From NCBI GenBank assembly GCA_902795875.1, contig CADBND010000070.1, forward strand, positions 1 through 16,542: 16,542 nucleotides of DNA. Direction: 5' to 3'. This document shows positions 1-6,310 of the stretch, one piece after another (positions within the stretch are counted from its first letter, which is position 1; each line of letters begins with the position of its first letter). The translations under genes were made by a program, and so were the position numbers. Under the pieces are notes generated by a model. The model searched no databases and was not told the DNA's origin. It was given only the letters and a program-made list of their open reading frames with translations. Source of the DNA: an uncultured Erysipelotrichaceae bacterium (GTDB lineage Bacteria; Bacillota_I; Bacilli_A; Erysipelotrichales; Erysipelotrichaceae).

Positions 1-911
1 CTTGTTCCATGACACTCCGGACAGACATCCTCCTTCAGAAACTTCTCGACCCGCTTCATGCCCTTTTCATCCTTGACCTTGGACAAGGCATTCAGAACAG
101 TCGCCGTAGCAGAATAATAGGTGAAATCCATCTCAGCTGAAAGCGGATTTTCTTTATTCTTGGGACGATAGAAGATATGCTTCTTCACCATCGGACCGTC
201 ATATACGATCTGCTTTTCTTCTTCACTCAACTCCTTAAACGGAATATCGGTCCTCACACCCATCTCCCGACAGACATCCGTCATCAAAGACCACATCAGT
301 GAATTCCACGGTGCCACTGCCCCGTCATCGATGCTGATGTTTTCATCCGGAACAAGTGTCGACCTGTCCACGGTACGGACCATCCCCGTACCGCCGCAGC
401 ACTTACAGGCACCCTGGGAATTGAAGGCCAACTCTTCCGCACCCGGTGCATAGAAGTGTTCGCCACACTCTTCGCAAACCAGTTCCTGTCCTGCCGCGAC
501 CGCCAGAGAAGGCTTATGATAATGACCGTTGGGACAGCGGTGCTGTGCCAGACGGGAAAACATCAGACGCAATGAATTCAGTAACTCTGTCCCCGTTCCA
601 AACGTCGAACGGATACCCGGCACAGAAGGCCGCTGATGAAGCGCAAGCGAAGCCGGCACATACAGCACTTCATCCACATCCGCCCGGGAAGCCTGTGTCA
701 TCCTTCTGCGGGTATAAGTCGAGAGAGATTCCAGATATCTTCTTGAACCCTCCGCATACAATACGCCCAAAGCCAATGACGATTTCCCCGAACCGGAAAC
801 ACCGGCAATCGAAACGATCTGATTCAAAGGGATGTCCACATCGATATTCTTGAGATTGTGTACTCTGGCACCTCTGACTTCTATCTTTTTAGGTCTGTTA
901 TCCATATTCAT
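1..911 (-). CDS. UvrA-like ABC ATPase (UvrA2 class), C-terminal part outside window
   Basis: About 303 N-terminal codons are visible; the frame stays open to base 1. A Walker A P-loop GVSGSGKSS lies at residues 37-45, followed by the UvrA-type stretch YAEGSRRYLESLSTYTRR. Zinc-module cysteines follow (CPNGH, CEEC, CKCCGGTG) and CPEC appears near the window edge. In canonical UvrA roughly 100 or more residues of UvrB-binding domain separate the first cysteine region from the FNSPxGxCPxC finger. Here they are nearly adjacent, so the UvrB-binding insert appears absent. That fits the UvrA2/drug-tolerance paralogue class rather than true repair UvrA. Start: ATG at 911 has AAGGA 9 nt upstream, and ATG at 905 (residue 3) has AAGGAAG 6 nt upstream; both work. 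It lies 12 nt after the ogt stop codon, so the two are probably cotranscribed. The family assignment is firm; the exact role (intercalating-drug tolerance or repair accessory) is inferred. Confidence 0.9.
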   Translation of the reverse strand, partial: MNMDNRPKKIEVRGARVHNLKNIDVDIPLNQIVSIAGVSGSGKSSLALGVLYAEGSRRYLESLSTYTRRRMTQASRADVDEVLYVPASLALHQRPSVPGIRSTFGTGTELLNSLRLMFSRLAQHRCPNGHYHKPSLAVAAGQELVCEECGEHFYAPGAEELAFNSQGACKCCGGTGMVRTVDRSTLVPDENISIDDGAVAPWNSLMWSLMTDVCREMGVRTDIPFKELSEEEKQIVYDGPMVKKHIFYRPKNKENPLSAEMDFTYYSATATVLNALSKVKDEKGMKRVEKFLKEDVCPECHGT

Positions 912-923
912 CTTCCTTTTTCC

Positions 924-1433
924 TTATTCACTGATATTCCTGCTCTCCAGATCGAGCAGTCTTCTTTTTCTCTCCAAACCCCCGGCATAACCCTTCAAAG
1001 AACCGTCCGAACCGATCACCCTATGACAGGGTATCAGGATACTGATGGGATTATGAGCGATCGCATTTCCGATCGCCTGACTTGAGAAAGGTCTGTCTCC
1101 ATATATCTTTTCCCCGATTTCCTTATAAGTCGAAGTATGGCCATAAGGGATCTCCAGAAGCAATTCATAGACCTTCTCTTGAAAAGCAGTGCCGCTTATC
1201 TTCATATCCGGAATAAAATCCGGCACCTTCCCCGAAAAATAGAGATCGAGCCATCTCTTCGTATCCGCAAGGACCTTCGTTTCCTTTCTGATATAAGATC
1301 CCTTCAAAGACATAAAATATTTCTGATCAAAAAACCATAAACCGGCCAGAAGATCATCCTCACAACAAAGTACGATCTTCCCCAAAGCAGAATCATATTC
1401 ACTGATATGATATATATTCAATTCTTCATTCAT
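924..1433 (-). CDS. ogt: Methylated-DNA--protein-cysteine methyltransferase (Ogt/MGMT type)
   Basis: This 169-residue protein should transfer alkyl groups from O6-alkylguanine (and O4-alkylthymine) in DNA onto its own cysteine, a suicide repair reaction. The active-site motif IPCHRV is at residues 135-140 with Cys136 as acceptor. The helix-turn-helix/minor-groove region FQEKVYELLLEIPYGHTSTYKEIG precedes it in part as FQEKVYELLLEIPYG at about 84-98, and GYAGGLERKRRLL follows. The position of the usual arginine finger reads SSQAIG, that is Gln instead of Arg, a variant I recall as common in Bacillota homologues. Length is normal for Ogt without the Ada regulatory domain. A TATAAT hexamer lies about 9 nt before the start codon (1442-1447), too close to be a convincing promoter for a normal leader. 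The ribosome site is weak (GGGATAGT). It overlaps nothing and precedes the UvrA-like gene by 12 nt, giving a two-gene DNA-damage unit. Confidence 0.95.
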   Translation of the reverse strand: MNEELNIYHISEYDSALGKIVLCCEDDLLAGLWFFDQKYFMSLKGSYIRKETKVLADTKRWLDLYFSGKVPDFIPDMKISGTAFQEKVYELLLEIPYGHTSTYKEIGEKIYGDRPFSSQAIGNAIAHNPISILIPCHRVIGSDGSLKGYAGGLERKRRLLDLESRNISE

Positions 1434-1506
1434 ACTATCCCATTATAATCCAAGCGGAAACCTTTCCTTCAGATCCCACCTGAATATGTCATACCGCAAA
1501 GATCGT

Positions 1507-1926
1507 TCAGATGAAGATCAGATCTATAACGACGCCCGAAAGGAAAGAGAAAGACAACACAAAGAACAGATAGAGAAGGAATTTCTTCCATCCCATGGCG
1601 ATCTTCAGAGCTTCCAGATTGGTGATCTTGGTTGCCGGACCTGTGATCATGAAAGCGGCAGCAGAACCAAGAGACATGCCATCCTGCAGCCAGCTTATCA
1701 GAAGCGGGATCGTCCCGCCTCCGCAGGCATAGAGTGGAACGCCGACGGTCGCCGCCATCAGGATGCCCCAGGCTTTATTCCCACCCAATACATTCACCAT
1801 GACATCCTGCGGAACATATCTTTGAAACAAAGCTGAAAGAAAAATCCCGAAAAGGAAATGCGGTCCCGTCGCTATAAAAATGCATTCCTTCGCTTTCACG
1901 AAAGAATGCATTTCTTTTTCATTCAA
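1507..1926 (-). pseudogene. C-terminal half of a PF03773-type (ArsP_1/YraQ) permease, probably a remnant
   Basis: The 139-residue frame carries the second-half signature of two-repeat permeases: hydrophobic segment HFLFGIFLSALFQRYVP, then VGVPLYACGGGTIPLL, GMSLGSAAAFMITGPATKITN, and a terminal membrane helix. Full-length members have about 300 residues with two such halves; the first half is absent. The apparent first 17 codons coincide with the terminator hairpin (1878-1913) closing the clostripain operon, and neither ATG (1926 or 1911) has a ribosome site. The simplest reading is a deletion that joined the 3' part of a permease gene to the terminator of its neighbour. Recognisable permease sequence runs from about residue 20 (near 1869) to the stop. 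The alternative is a genuine half-size permease, which exists in some prokaryotes, translated from an unseen start. The frame shows no internal stop, so any decay is recent or still under selection. Confidence 0.65.
1878..1918 (-). terminator. Terminator of the DUF4428-clostripain operon
   Basis: Perfect 10-bp arms (1878-1887 and 1904-1913) with further inner pairs around a CTTTCA loop. On the minus strand the stem is followed by TTTTTATAG. The plus side is also T-rich (TTTCTTTTT), so it may act both ways. It sits 32 nt after the clostripain stop codon and inside the apparent 5' end of the permease fragment. Confidence 0.8.
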
Positions 1927-1949
1927 CAGGCTTAAAGCCTTTTATCCGT

Positions 1950-4211
1950 CTACTTTATCGGTGTCGAATAGAAGTTCTGTCCGTAGATATCCTTGAATTC
2001 ATAGGATACCAGCGTCTTATATCCGCTTAACTCCACATCGCCCAGGTAGACATCATCAACGACCGTGATCTCACCCTCCAGCGGATAGGCATCCGTGAAG
2101 TTTCCGTCATAATCGTAATAGTCACAGACCGGCTGGATCACATCGCCCTCAGCCAGTTCCACCAGATTCTTGGAAACGACATCCACCTCATCCTTGTAGT
2201 CGTAAGTCGCACCGACGATCTGTGCAGACTCGTCATCGATCATCGTGATCAGATTCGCATACTTACCGTTGATCAGTACCGGCATGCGGCCTGTATAGGT
2301 GACATTATCTCCGTCAACTGTTGAATACAGTTCATAATACGGAGCGACCTGCCACTTCTCGCCATCTGCTGAGATCGCCAGCCACGTCAGATCCTTCGGT
2401 TCCAGCAGATCGTTTCCTTCGATATCATAGATGCTGTCCTTGCCCAGATCGATATAACCCTTTCCGTCATCAATAAACAGATTCAGCTTCAACCCATCGA
2501 TCATCGACCATTGTTTATCAGTCAAAGAGATCTTTCCGTTCTTCCAGGTCAGATCACCATCGAAGTGATTCTCCACGATGTATTTGACCATATTGTCACT
2601 GACTCTGCCGCCAAACAAGGCTTCTAATCCGCTTCCGTAATAGCTGGAATAGGAATCATCCGATCCATAAGAACCACCTAAGAACAGATTCAGCACATCG
2701 ATCAGCAGTTCTTCGGAACTCTGTGATGAATAATAATCCGAAGAAGGATAGACATTATAGGACTGATATGCCGAATGGGAACCACCCGAAGATACCTGAC
2801 CGGAAGTCTGATACGTCGCGAAATTCCTGACGACCTGCGAATATTCCGGATTCATATCGATCTGATTGTAGGTGTTGAGCACCGTATTCACATATTTGGT
2901 CGTACGGTACGGGAAATAGATCGACAGACCATAGGCATTGGAGATACCTCTGGACGTATTGTTGTATTTGACTGCCTTCATCAGAGCCTGACAAAGATTT
3001 CTCGCCTCCTGCGTATCGATCTTGGAAGCCAGATCCACCAGATCGACCAGATCCATATAGGATTCACTTGCGAATTCTCTGGAACCCTTTCTGGCTGCCA
3101 CGACAGTCCTGTAATCGGAATCGATCAGATCGTTTGCGGAATTCGAAAAACTGCTCAAAGCATCCGGAACGATACCCTCGATCTCTGCCAGATCGATGAC
3201 TGACAGCGTAGCGATCTGCTTAGGCGTATCCTGTGCACACTTGGCAACAAAATCATCAGCGATATTCTTGCCGATCTCCACCGTCGGCATCGAAGTATTC
3301 TTGTTGAGCTTGCTAAGCCAGTTGGTATAATACCAGCCGATACCCGGTTCACTTTCTTCCGAAGCGATCAGATAATCCGCATGTTCACTGAGCATCAAAG
3401 CCGTCTCCGTCGTAGCCATCAGACAGGCATCGAAACCGATGAAATCGAATTCGACACCAGCCTCTGTCAAAGCAGAATCCAACTGCGCCAAAGACATCGA
3501 ACCACGCTTGGGATACTTCTCATCGTAACCATAGCCGCTGACTGAACCCCCGCCATGATCCCACAGAATGAGTTCATAACGGTTTGCCTCAAAGTTCTCC
3601 GTACAGAATTCGATAAAACTGACTAACGTATCCGGATCGACCATCGAACCGGTACCGGCATTCTCCACCAGACGGCCGAGCTGACCGTTGCCCAGGACCT
3701 GATAGATCTGATTGTAACGGTTCGAGATCGTGTTGGTGTGCCACTTTGTAGTACCGCCGGTATAGACGATCAGATTGATATTACTGAGATCGGAAGCAAC
3801 CATTTCCTGTAAGTCATAGACACCCATGGCTGCCTGGGATTCCAGATCGGAACCGCACATGTAGACCATGATCGTAACTTCATCATTTTGCGAACCGAGG
3901 ATCTCCGTACGCTTCGCCCGGATACCCGGCGTCGTCTCCATATCCAGCTTTCCGACATTGCTGGTAAGCTGCCAGTTGTTTGAATAGACGGTCGAAAGAT
4001 TCGAATTGAACCCCTCGTAACCGGCCTTATTGTCTTCTTTTTCTTCCGGCTTTGTTTCCGGCGTAGTCGGCGTATTGTCTACGGTATTCTGACTGCCTCC
4101 GCCATTAGAAGGAGCCGGTGTCAGCATACCTAATACGAAATTGATCACCAGGAAAGCGATGACAAGAAAAAGTAAGAACTTCAGAAAACCGAATCTACTT
4201 CTTTTCTTCAT
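1950..4211 (-). CDS. Clostripain-family (C11) cysteine peptidase, membrane-anchored
   Basis: This 753-residue protein has a basic N-terminus and one hydrophobic segment at about residues 9-30, which should act as an uncleaved anchor. A Ser/Thr/Pro/Glu-rich linker runs to about residue 65. The C11 catalytic core begins at EVTIMVYMCGSDLES (about 111-125). Catalytic His219 is in LWDHGGG and the nucleophile Cys263 in GFDACLM, both intact. C11 enzymes cleave after basic residues, typically Arg or Lys. The region after about residue 460 is Ser/Tyr/Gly-rich, then comes a roughly 180-residue beta-type C-terminal domain that I cannot name. The start is overlapped by the stop of the 54-residue ORF, suggesting translational coupling. 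Topology puts the protease outside the membrane. Natural substrates cannot be read from sequence; surface-protein or peptide processing is an inference. Confidence 0.93.
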   Translation of the reverse strand: MKKRSRFGFLKFLLFLVIAFLVINFVLGMLTPAPSNGGGSQNTVDNTPTTPETKPEEKEDNKAGYEGFNSNLSTVYSNNWQLTSNVGKLDMETTPGIRAKRTEILGSQNDEVTIMVYMCGSDLESQAAMGVYDLQEMVASDLSNINLIVYTGGTTKWHTNTISNRYNQIYQVLGNGQLGRLVENAGTGSMVDPDTLVSFIEFCTENFEANRYELILWDHGGGSVSGYGYDEKYPKRGSMSLAQLDSALTEAGVEFDFIGFDACLMATTETALMLSEHADYLIASEESEPGIGWYYTNWLSKLNKNTSMPTVEIGKNIADDFVAKCAQDTPKQIATLSVIDLAEIEGIVPDALSSFSNSANDLIDSDYRTVVAARKGSREFASESYMDLVDLVDLASKIDTQEARNLCQALMKAVKYNNTSRGISNAYGLSIYFPYRTTKYVNTVLNTYNQIDMNPEYSQVVRNFATYQTSGQVSSGGSHSAYQSYNVYPSSDYYSSQSSEELLIDVLNLFLGGSYGSDDSYSSYYGSGLEALFGGRVSDNMVKYIVENHFDGDLTWKNGKISLTDKQWSMIDGLKLNLFIDDGKGYIDLGKDSIYDIEGNDLLEPKDLTWLAISADGEKWQVAPYYELYSTVDGDNVTYTGRMPVLINGKYANLITMIDDESAQIVGATYDYKDEVDVVSKNLVELAEGDVIQPVCDYYDYDGNFTDAYPLEGEITVVDDVYLGDVELSGYKTLVSYEFKDIYGQNFYSTPIK

Positions 4212-4359
4212 TTCTGTTGCTCCTGAGGATCCTGCGCATTACCGACATGAATCCACCCTCGCCGATTCTGGTCGTTCTGCCAAGGCCGCTGTTGCTTCTT
4301 CTTACCTGAGAAACTTCGCCCTGTACGATATGTCTTTTTCTGCCTCTTTTTTCACTCAT
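4195..4359 (-). CDS. 54-residue basic protein coupled to the clostripain gene
   Basis: A short ORF starting MSEKRGRKRHIVQGE and rich in Arg, Lys and Gly, with an RRSNSGLGRTTRIGEGG stretch and the C-terminal helix-like MRRILRSNRNEEKK. It has no membrane segment or cysteine. Its ribosome site, GGAAGGAG 7 nt before the ATG, is the best in this operon and lies within the last codons of the DUF4428 gene, whose stop is 2 nt upstream. Its own stop (TAG, 4195-4197) lies 14 nt inside the clostripain gene, so the clostripain start is inside this ORF. That nested stop/start layout, the strong ribosome site and the lack of another ribosome site for the protease all support real translation. I do not recognise the family. 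A charged partner or chaperone of the protease, or purely a coupling ORF, are both possible. Confidence 0.72.
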   Translation of the reverse strand: MSEKRGRKRHIVQGEVSQVRRSNSGLGRTTRIGEGGFMSVMRRILRSNRNEEKK

Positions 4360-4361
4360 TT

Positions 4362-4946
4362 TTATTCTCCTTCCACCTGTTCAAAATCCAGTCCGTCTTC
4401 ATTTTCAAATGCATCGAGATAATCCATGGCAAGTTTTATCGACTTTTCATGATCCTTTCCGCCTTTTTCAAGCCCCGGGAACTCATTGACCCGGAAACGG
4501 ATATCTTCGATCTGCCCGCCATTCATCTTCACAGCGAAACAGATATCGACATCATCACTGTCAGGATAGCCTTCCTCATAGATCGAGATCTCCCCGATAT
4601 CATCCAGCTTCAATACATCCGCATTCTCTTTCTTGATGTCCTTACGCTTGGAAATGACGAAATCCTTGTTTTCTTCATCCAGATACAATGTATACTTTCC
4701 TTCCACCTTTTTGTCACAATGGAAAGCATCGATCTTCTCCAGATTCGCATTCCGGTAATCCAGATGCTTCTTGAAAGCCTCCAGATCCATCTTCAGATAA
4801 TCCTCATCCTCAAGCCACGGGGAAGCCGCCTTGATACAGTTGCGGCAAAGCATACCCCCATTTATCTTTTTGTTTCCATATCTGCTGAGCGGTTCACCGC
4901 ACAAGACACAGACCTTTTCCATATTATCCATATCATTATTCTCCAT
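4362..4946 (-). CDS. DUF4428-type zinc-ribbon protein
   Basis: This 194-residue acidic protein opens with a four-cysteine zinc ribbon: C13-x2-C16 in CVLCGEPL and C34-x2-C37 in LCRNC, the hallmark of DUF4428. After it come a charged helical stretch (about 45-75) and a beta-rich domain (about 80-165) resembling the PH-like part seen behind DUF4428 in other Bacillota proteins; that last comparison is from memory. No signal or membrane segment is present, so it is cytoplasmic. Start choice is uncertain: ATG 4946 lacks a ribosome site, while ATG 4931 (residue 6) has GGAG 9 nt upstream and leaves the zinc ribbon intact. It is the first gene of the unit with the 54-residue ORF and the protease. The function is unknown; metal or protein binding is all the sequence supports. 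Confidence 0.82.
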   Translation of the reverse strand: MENNDMDNMEKVCVLCGEPLSRYGNKKINGGMLCRNCIKAASPWLEDEDYLKMDLEAFKKHLDYRNANLEKIDAFHCDKKVEGKYTLYLDEENKDFVISKRKDIKKENADVLKLDDIGEISIYEEGYPDSDDVDICFAVKMNGGQIEDIRFRVNEFPGLEKGGKDHEKSIKLAMDYLDAFENEDGLDFEQVEGE

Positions 4947-4997
4947 ATTTTTATTTTATATTATTTTTCTTTTTCACAAAACAATATCGTTCAGACC

Positions 4998-5025
4998 AAA
5001 AAAAGGAGATGTTCCGGACATCTCC
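4998..5025 (-). terminator. Rho-independent terminator after the orphan anchor fragment
   Basis: Perfect 8-bp stem GGAGATGT/ACATCTCC with a CCGGA loop, followed on the minus strand by seven T. It lies 21 nt after the stop codon of the orphan anchor ORF (5046). With the stronger terminator at 5234-5254 upstream, it implies that two transcripts once ended in this stretch. Confidence 0.88.
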
Positions 5026-5045
5026 CCTATTCGTTCTTTGTTATC

Positions 5046-5210
5046 TTATGCTTTCCGCTGTTTTCTGGATCTGTATATCGATACAAGGACCAGTAGGGAC
5101 GCAGAAGACAGCAACAATGCTGCATAGACTGCCGTATCGACCTGTCCTTCCAGAATGCCGGTCTTAAGCTGTGCATCTTTTCTCCTGATCACCTTCCGGA
5201 AAGGATCACT
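5046..5210 (-). pseudogene. Orphan sortase-type membrane anchor (C-terminal fragment)
   Basis: The frame is open from just after a TGA (5211-5213) to TAA at 5046. It encodes a basic start, then LKTGILEGQ, a 19-residue hydrophobic segment (YAALLLSSASLLVLVSIY) and the basic tail RSRKQRKA. That is the order of a cell-wall sorting signal, with LKTG in place of LPxTG. No good start is available: GTG at 5192 has no spaced ribosome site. ATG at 5176 has AGGAG 5 nt upstream but is in another frame. It lies between two terminators, downstream of an LPMTG protein that lacks its own anchor, and in a different frame from it. I read it as the 3' end of a decayed surface-protein gene. A small, independently translated membrane peptide is the alternative. 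Confidence 0.45.
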
Positions 5211-5225
5211 TCAGTCTAAGTGATC
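5204..5225 (-). other. Perfect 8-bp inverted repeat in the anchor-fragment leader
   Basis: GATCACTT and AAGTGATC flank a six-base spacer. A third GTGATC copy follows at 5185-5190, so the stem has an alternative partner. There is no T-run, so this is not a terminator by itself. It may be an operator or the remains of a leader structure. Confidence 0.35.
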
Positions 5226-5233
5226 TGTTTCAC

Positions 5234-5254
5234 AAAAAAGCCGGATCATCCGGC
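5234..5254 (-). terminator. Terminator immediately after the LPMTG surface-protein gene
   Basis: Stem GCCGGA/TCCGGC with a TGA loop, followed on the minus strand by six T. It begins 23 nt after the stop codon of the 315-residue surface protein. It therefore separates that gene from the membrane-anchor fragment downstream. Confidence 0.88.
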
Positions 5255-5277
5255 CTGTACAGAATGCATATTTCTTA

Positions 5278-6225
5278 CTATTCGATCCCCGTCATCGGAA
5301 GGATATGAACCTCAGGAGTTTCTTTCTTTTCGACCTCCTTTTTCTCTTCTTCCTTCGTCTTATCTTCCTGAGGAACGTTCTCTTTCACCTCTTCTTTCTT
5401 TTCTTCTTCCTTCTGCTCCGGAATCGTCTCCTTTTCCTCCTCTTTCTTTTCTTCCGGAACTTCTTCTTTCTTTACGATCGCAAAGCGGACATCTTCCTTA
5501 TCCGGTACACCCAGATTCCGGTCACATTTGAGATCTTCATCCAAAAGCAGTGTGTGAATCAGGGATCCATCTTCTTCCAGGGGGATCCCGTTATATTCGA
5601 TCACGATGACATTATCCGGTAGTACTTCACTCACTTTCGGGATCAGACCGTTGTGTTCCGGGAATACATGGGTCGCCATGGAAGCCTCCGAGGTCGTATT
5701 TTCGACCTGAACGTAGACATATTGCGTCTCGATCGCTTCCCCGACGTTGCCCTTTATGATCGCTTCACGGTCATAATAGGCGAAGGGTTCTCTTCTTTTA
5801 ATGGAATAGATCGCATCCTCACTTGGTGTATTCTCAAGATCACCGATAGATCCCGAACTGTTTTCCTCGATGATGTAGCCATCCGGTACGATCACTTTGA
5901 TGAATTCCTCTTTTTCTTCAAACGGGATGCCTTCAAAACTCACATAGACTTCACTTCTTCCGTGCGTACCCACGCTCGCTTCAAGTCCATCAGGGATACC
6001 CGGAAACCAGTCGGAGATATCTTCGTAGTCTTCAACTTCAAACCGGTAGTTGGGATCACTGAGTCTCAATACGACTGTCTTTTCGCCGATCTTTTCTCCG
6101 ACATAGCCATCCACTTCTCCCTCCGCTTTCAGCTGAATGAGCGGAGAAGCGCTGATACCTTTAGAAGAAAAGACCGACAGCAGGACAGACAAAACTGTCA
6201 GCAGCACATTCATTTTTCTTTTCAT
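5278..6225 (-). CDS. Secreted acidic protein with terminal LPMTG but no membrane anchor
   Basis: This 315-residue protein has a signal peptide: basic MKRK, hydrophobic core to about residue 20, and likely cleavage after ISA at about 26. Residues 27-250 are acidic and may hold two beta-type repeats: the VGEKIGEKTVVLRL (about 42-55) and VGEAIETQYVYVQV (about 161-174) segments are similarly placed, and each is followed by a V-S/P-D-x-pattern and a GIPxEE/GIPLEE turn (about 119 and 214). The tail from about 253 is a Lys/Glu-rich low-complexity spacer with scattered Pro, as in wall-spanning regions. LPMTG occupies 309-313, but only Ile-Glu follow before the stop, so the hydrophobic segment and charged tail needed for sortase are missing. 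The start has only GAAG 2 nt upstream, and ATG at residue 5 is an alternative. The function is unknown; the architecture indicates a surface or secreted protein. Confidence 0.82.
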   Translation of the reverse strand: MKRKMNVLLTVLSVLLSVFSSKGISASPLIQLKAEGEVDGYVGEKIGEKTVVLRLSDPNYRFEVEDYEDISDWFPGIPDGLEASVGTHGRSEVYVSFEGIPFEEKEEFIKVIVPDGYIIEENSSGSIGDLENTPSEDAIYSIKRREPFAYYDREAIIKGNVGEAIETQYVYVQVENTTSEASMATHVFPEHNGLIPKVSEVLPDNVIVIEYNGIPLEEDGSLIHTLLLDEDLKCDRNLGVPDKEDVRFAIVKKEEVPEEKKEEEKETIPEQKEEEKKEEVKENVPQEDKTKEEEKKEVEKKETPEVHILPMTGIE

Positions 6226-6310
6226 GGCTTCATTATCGGAAAACTGTCTTTCTCTTCATATATCCGCAAAATTGATCCATTTGGGTTATATTTAAGAAAA
6301 GGAAAAGCCT
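6226..6310. promoter_or_regulatory. Divergent intergenic region between surface protein and GH43
   Basis: These 85 bases must hold the promoters of both divergent genes. I find no convincingly spaced -35/-10 pair. TATATT (6287-6292) and TTGATC (6271-6276) are present on the plus strand but only 10 bases apart. The GH43 ribosome site AAGGAAAAGCCT lies just before its ATG. Confidence 0.35.

Noticed and set aside
446..853. Plus-strand 135-residue ORF
   Set aside because: It lies antisense to the conserved UvrA-like gene, which carries Walker A and zinc motifs; no family features of its own.
5174..5176. ATG with AGGAG as start of a 49-codon ORF (to 5027)
   Set aside because: Its frame does not encode the sortase-type anchor, and its product has no protein-like features. 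It may be the old start of a now frame-shifted gene.
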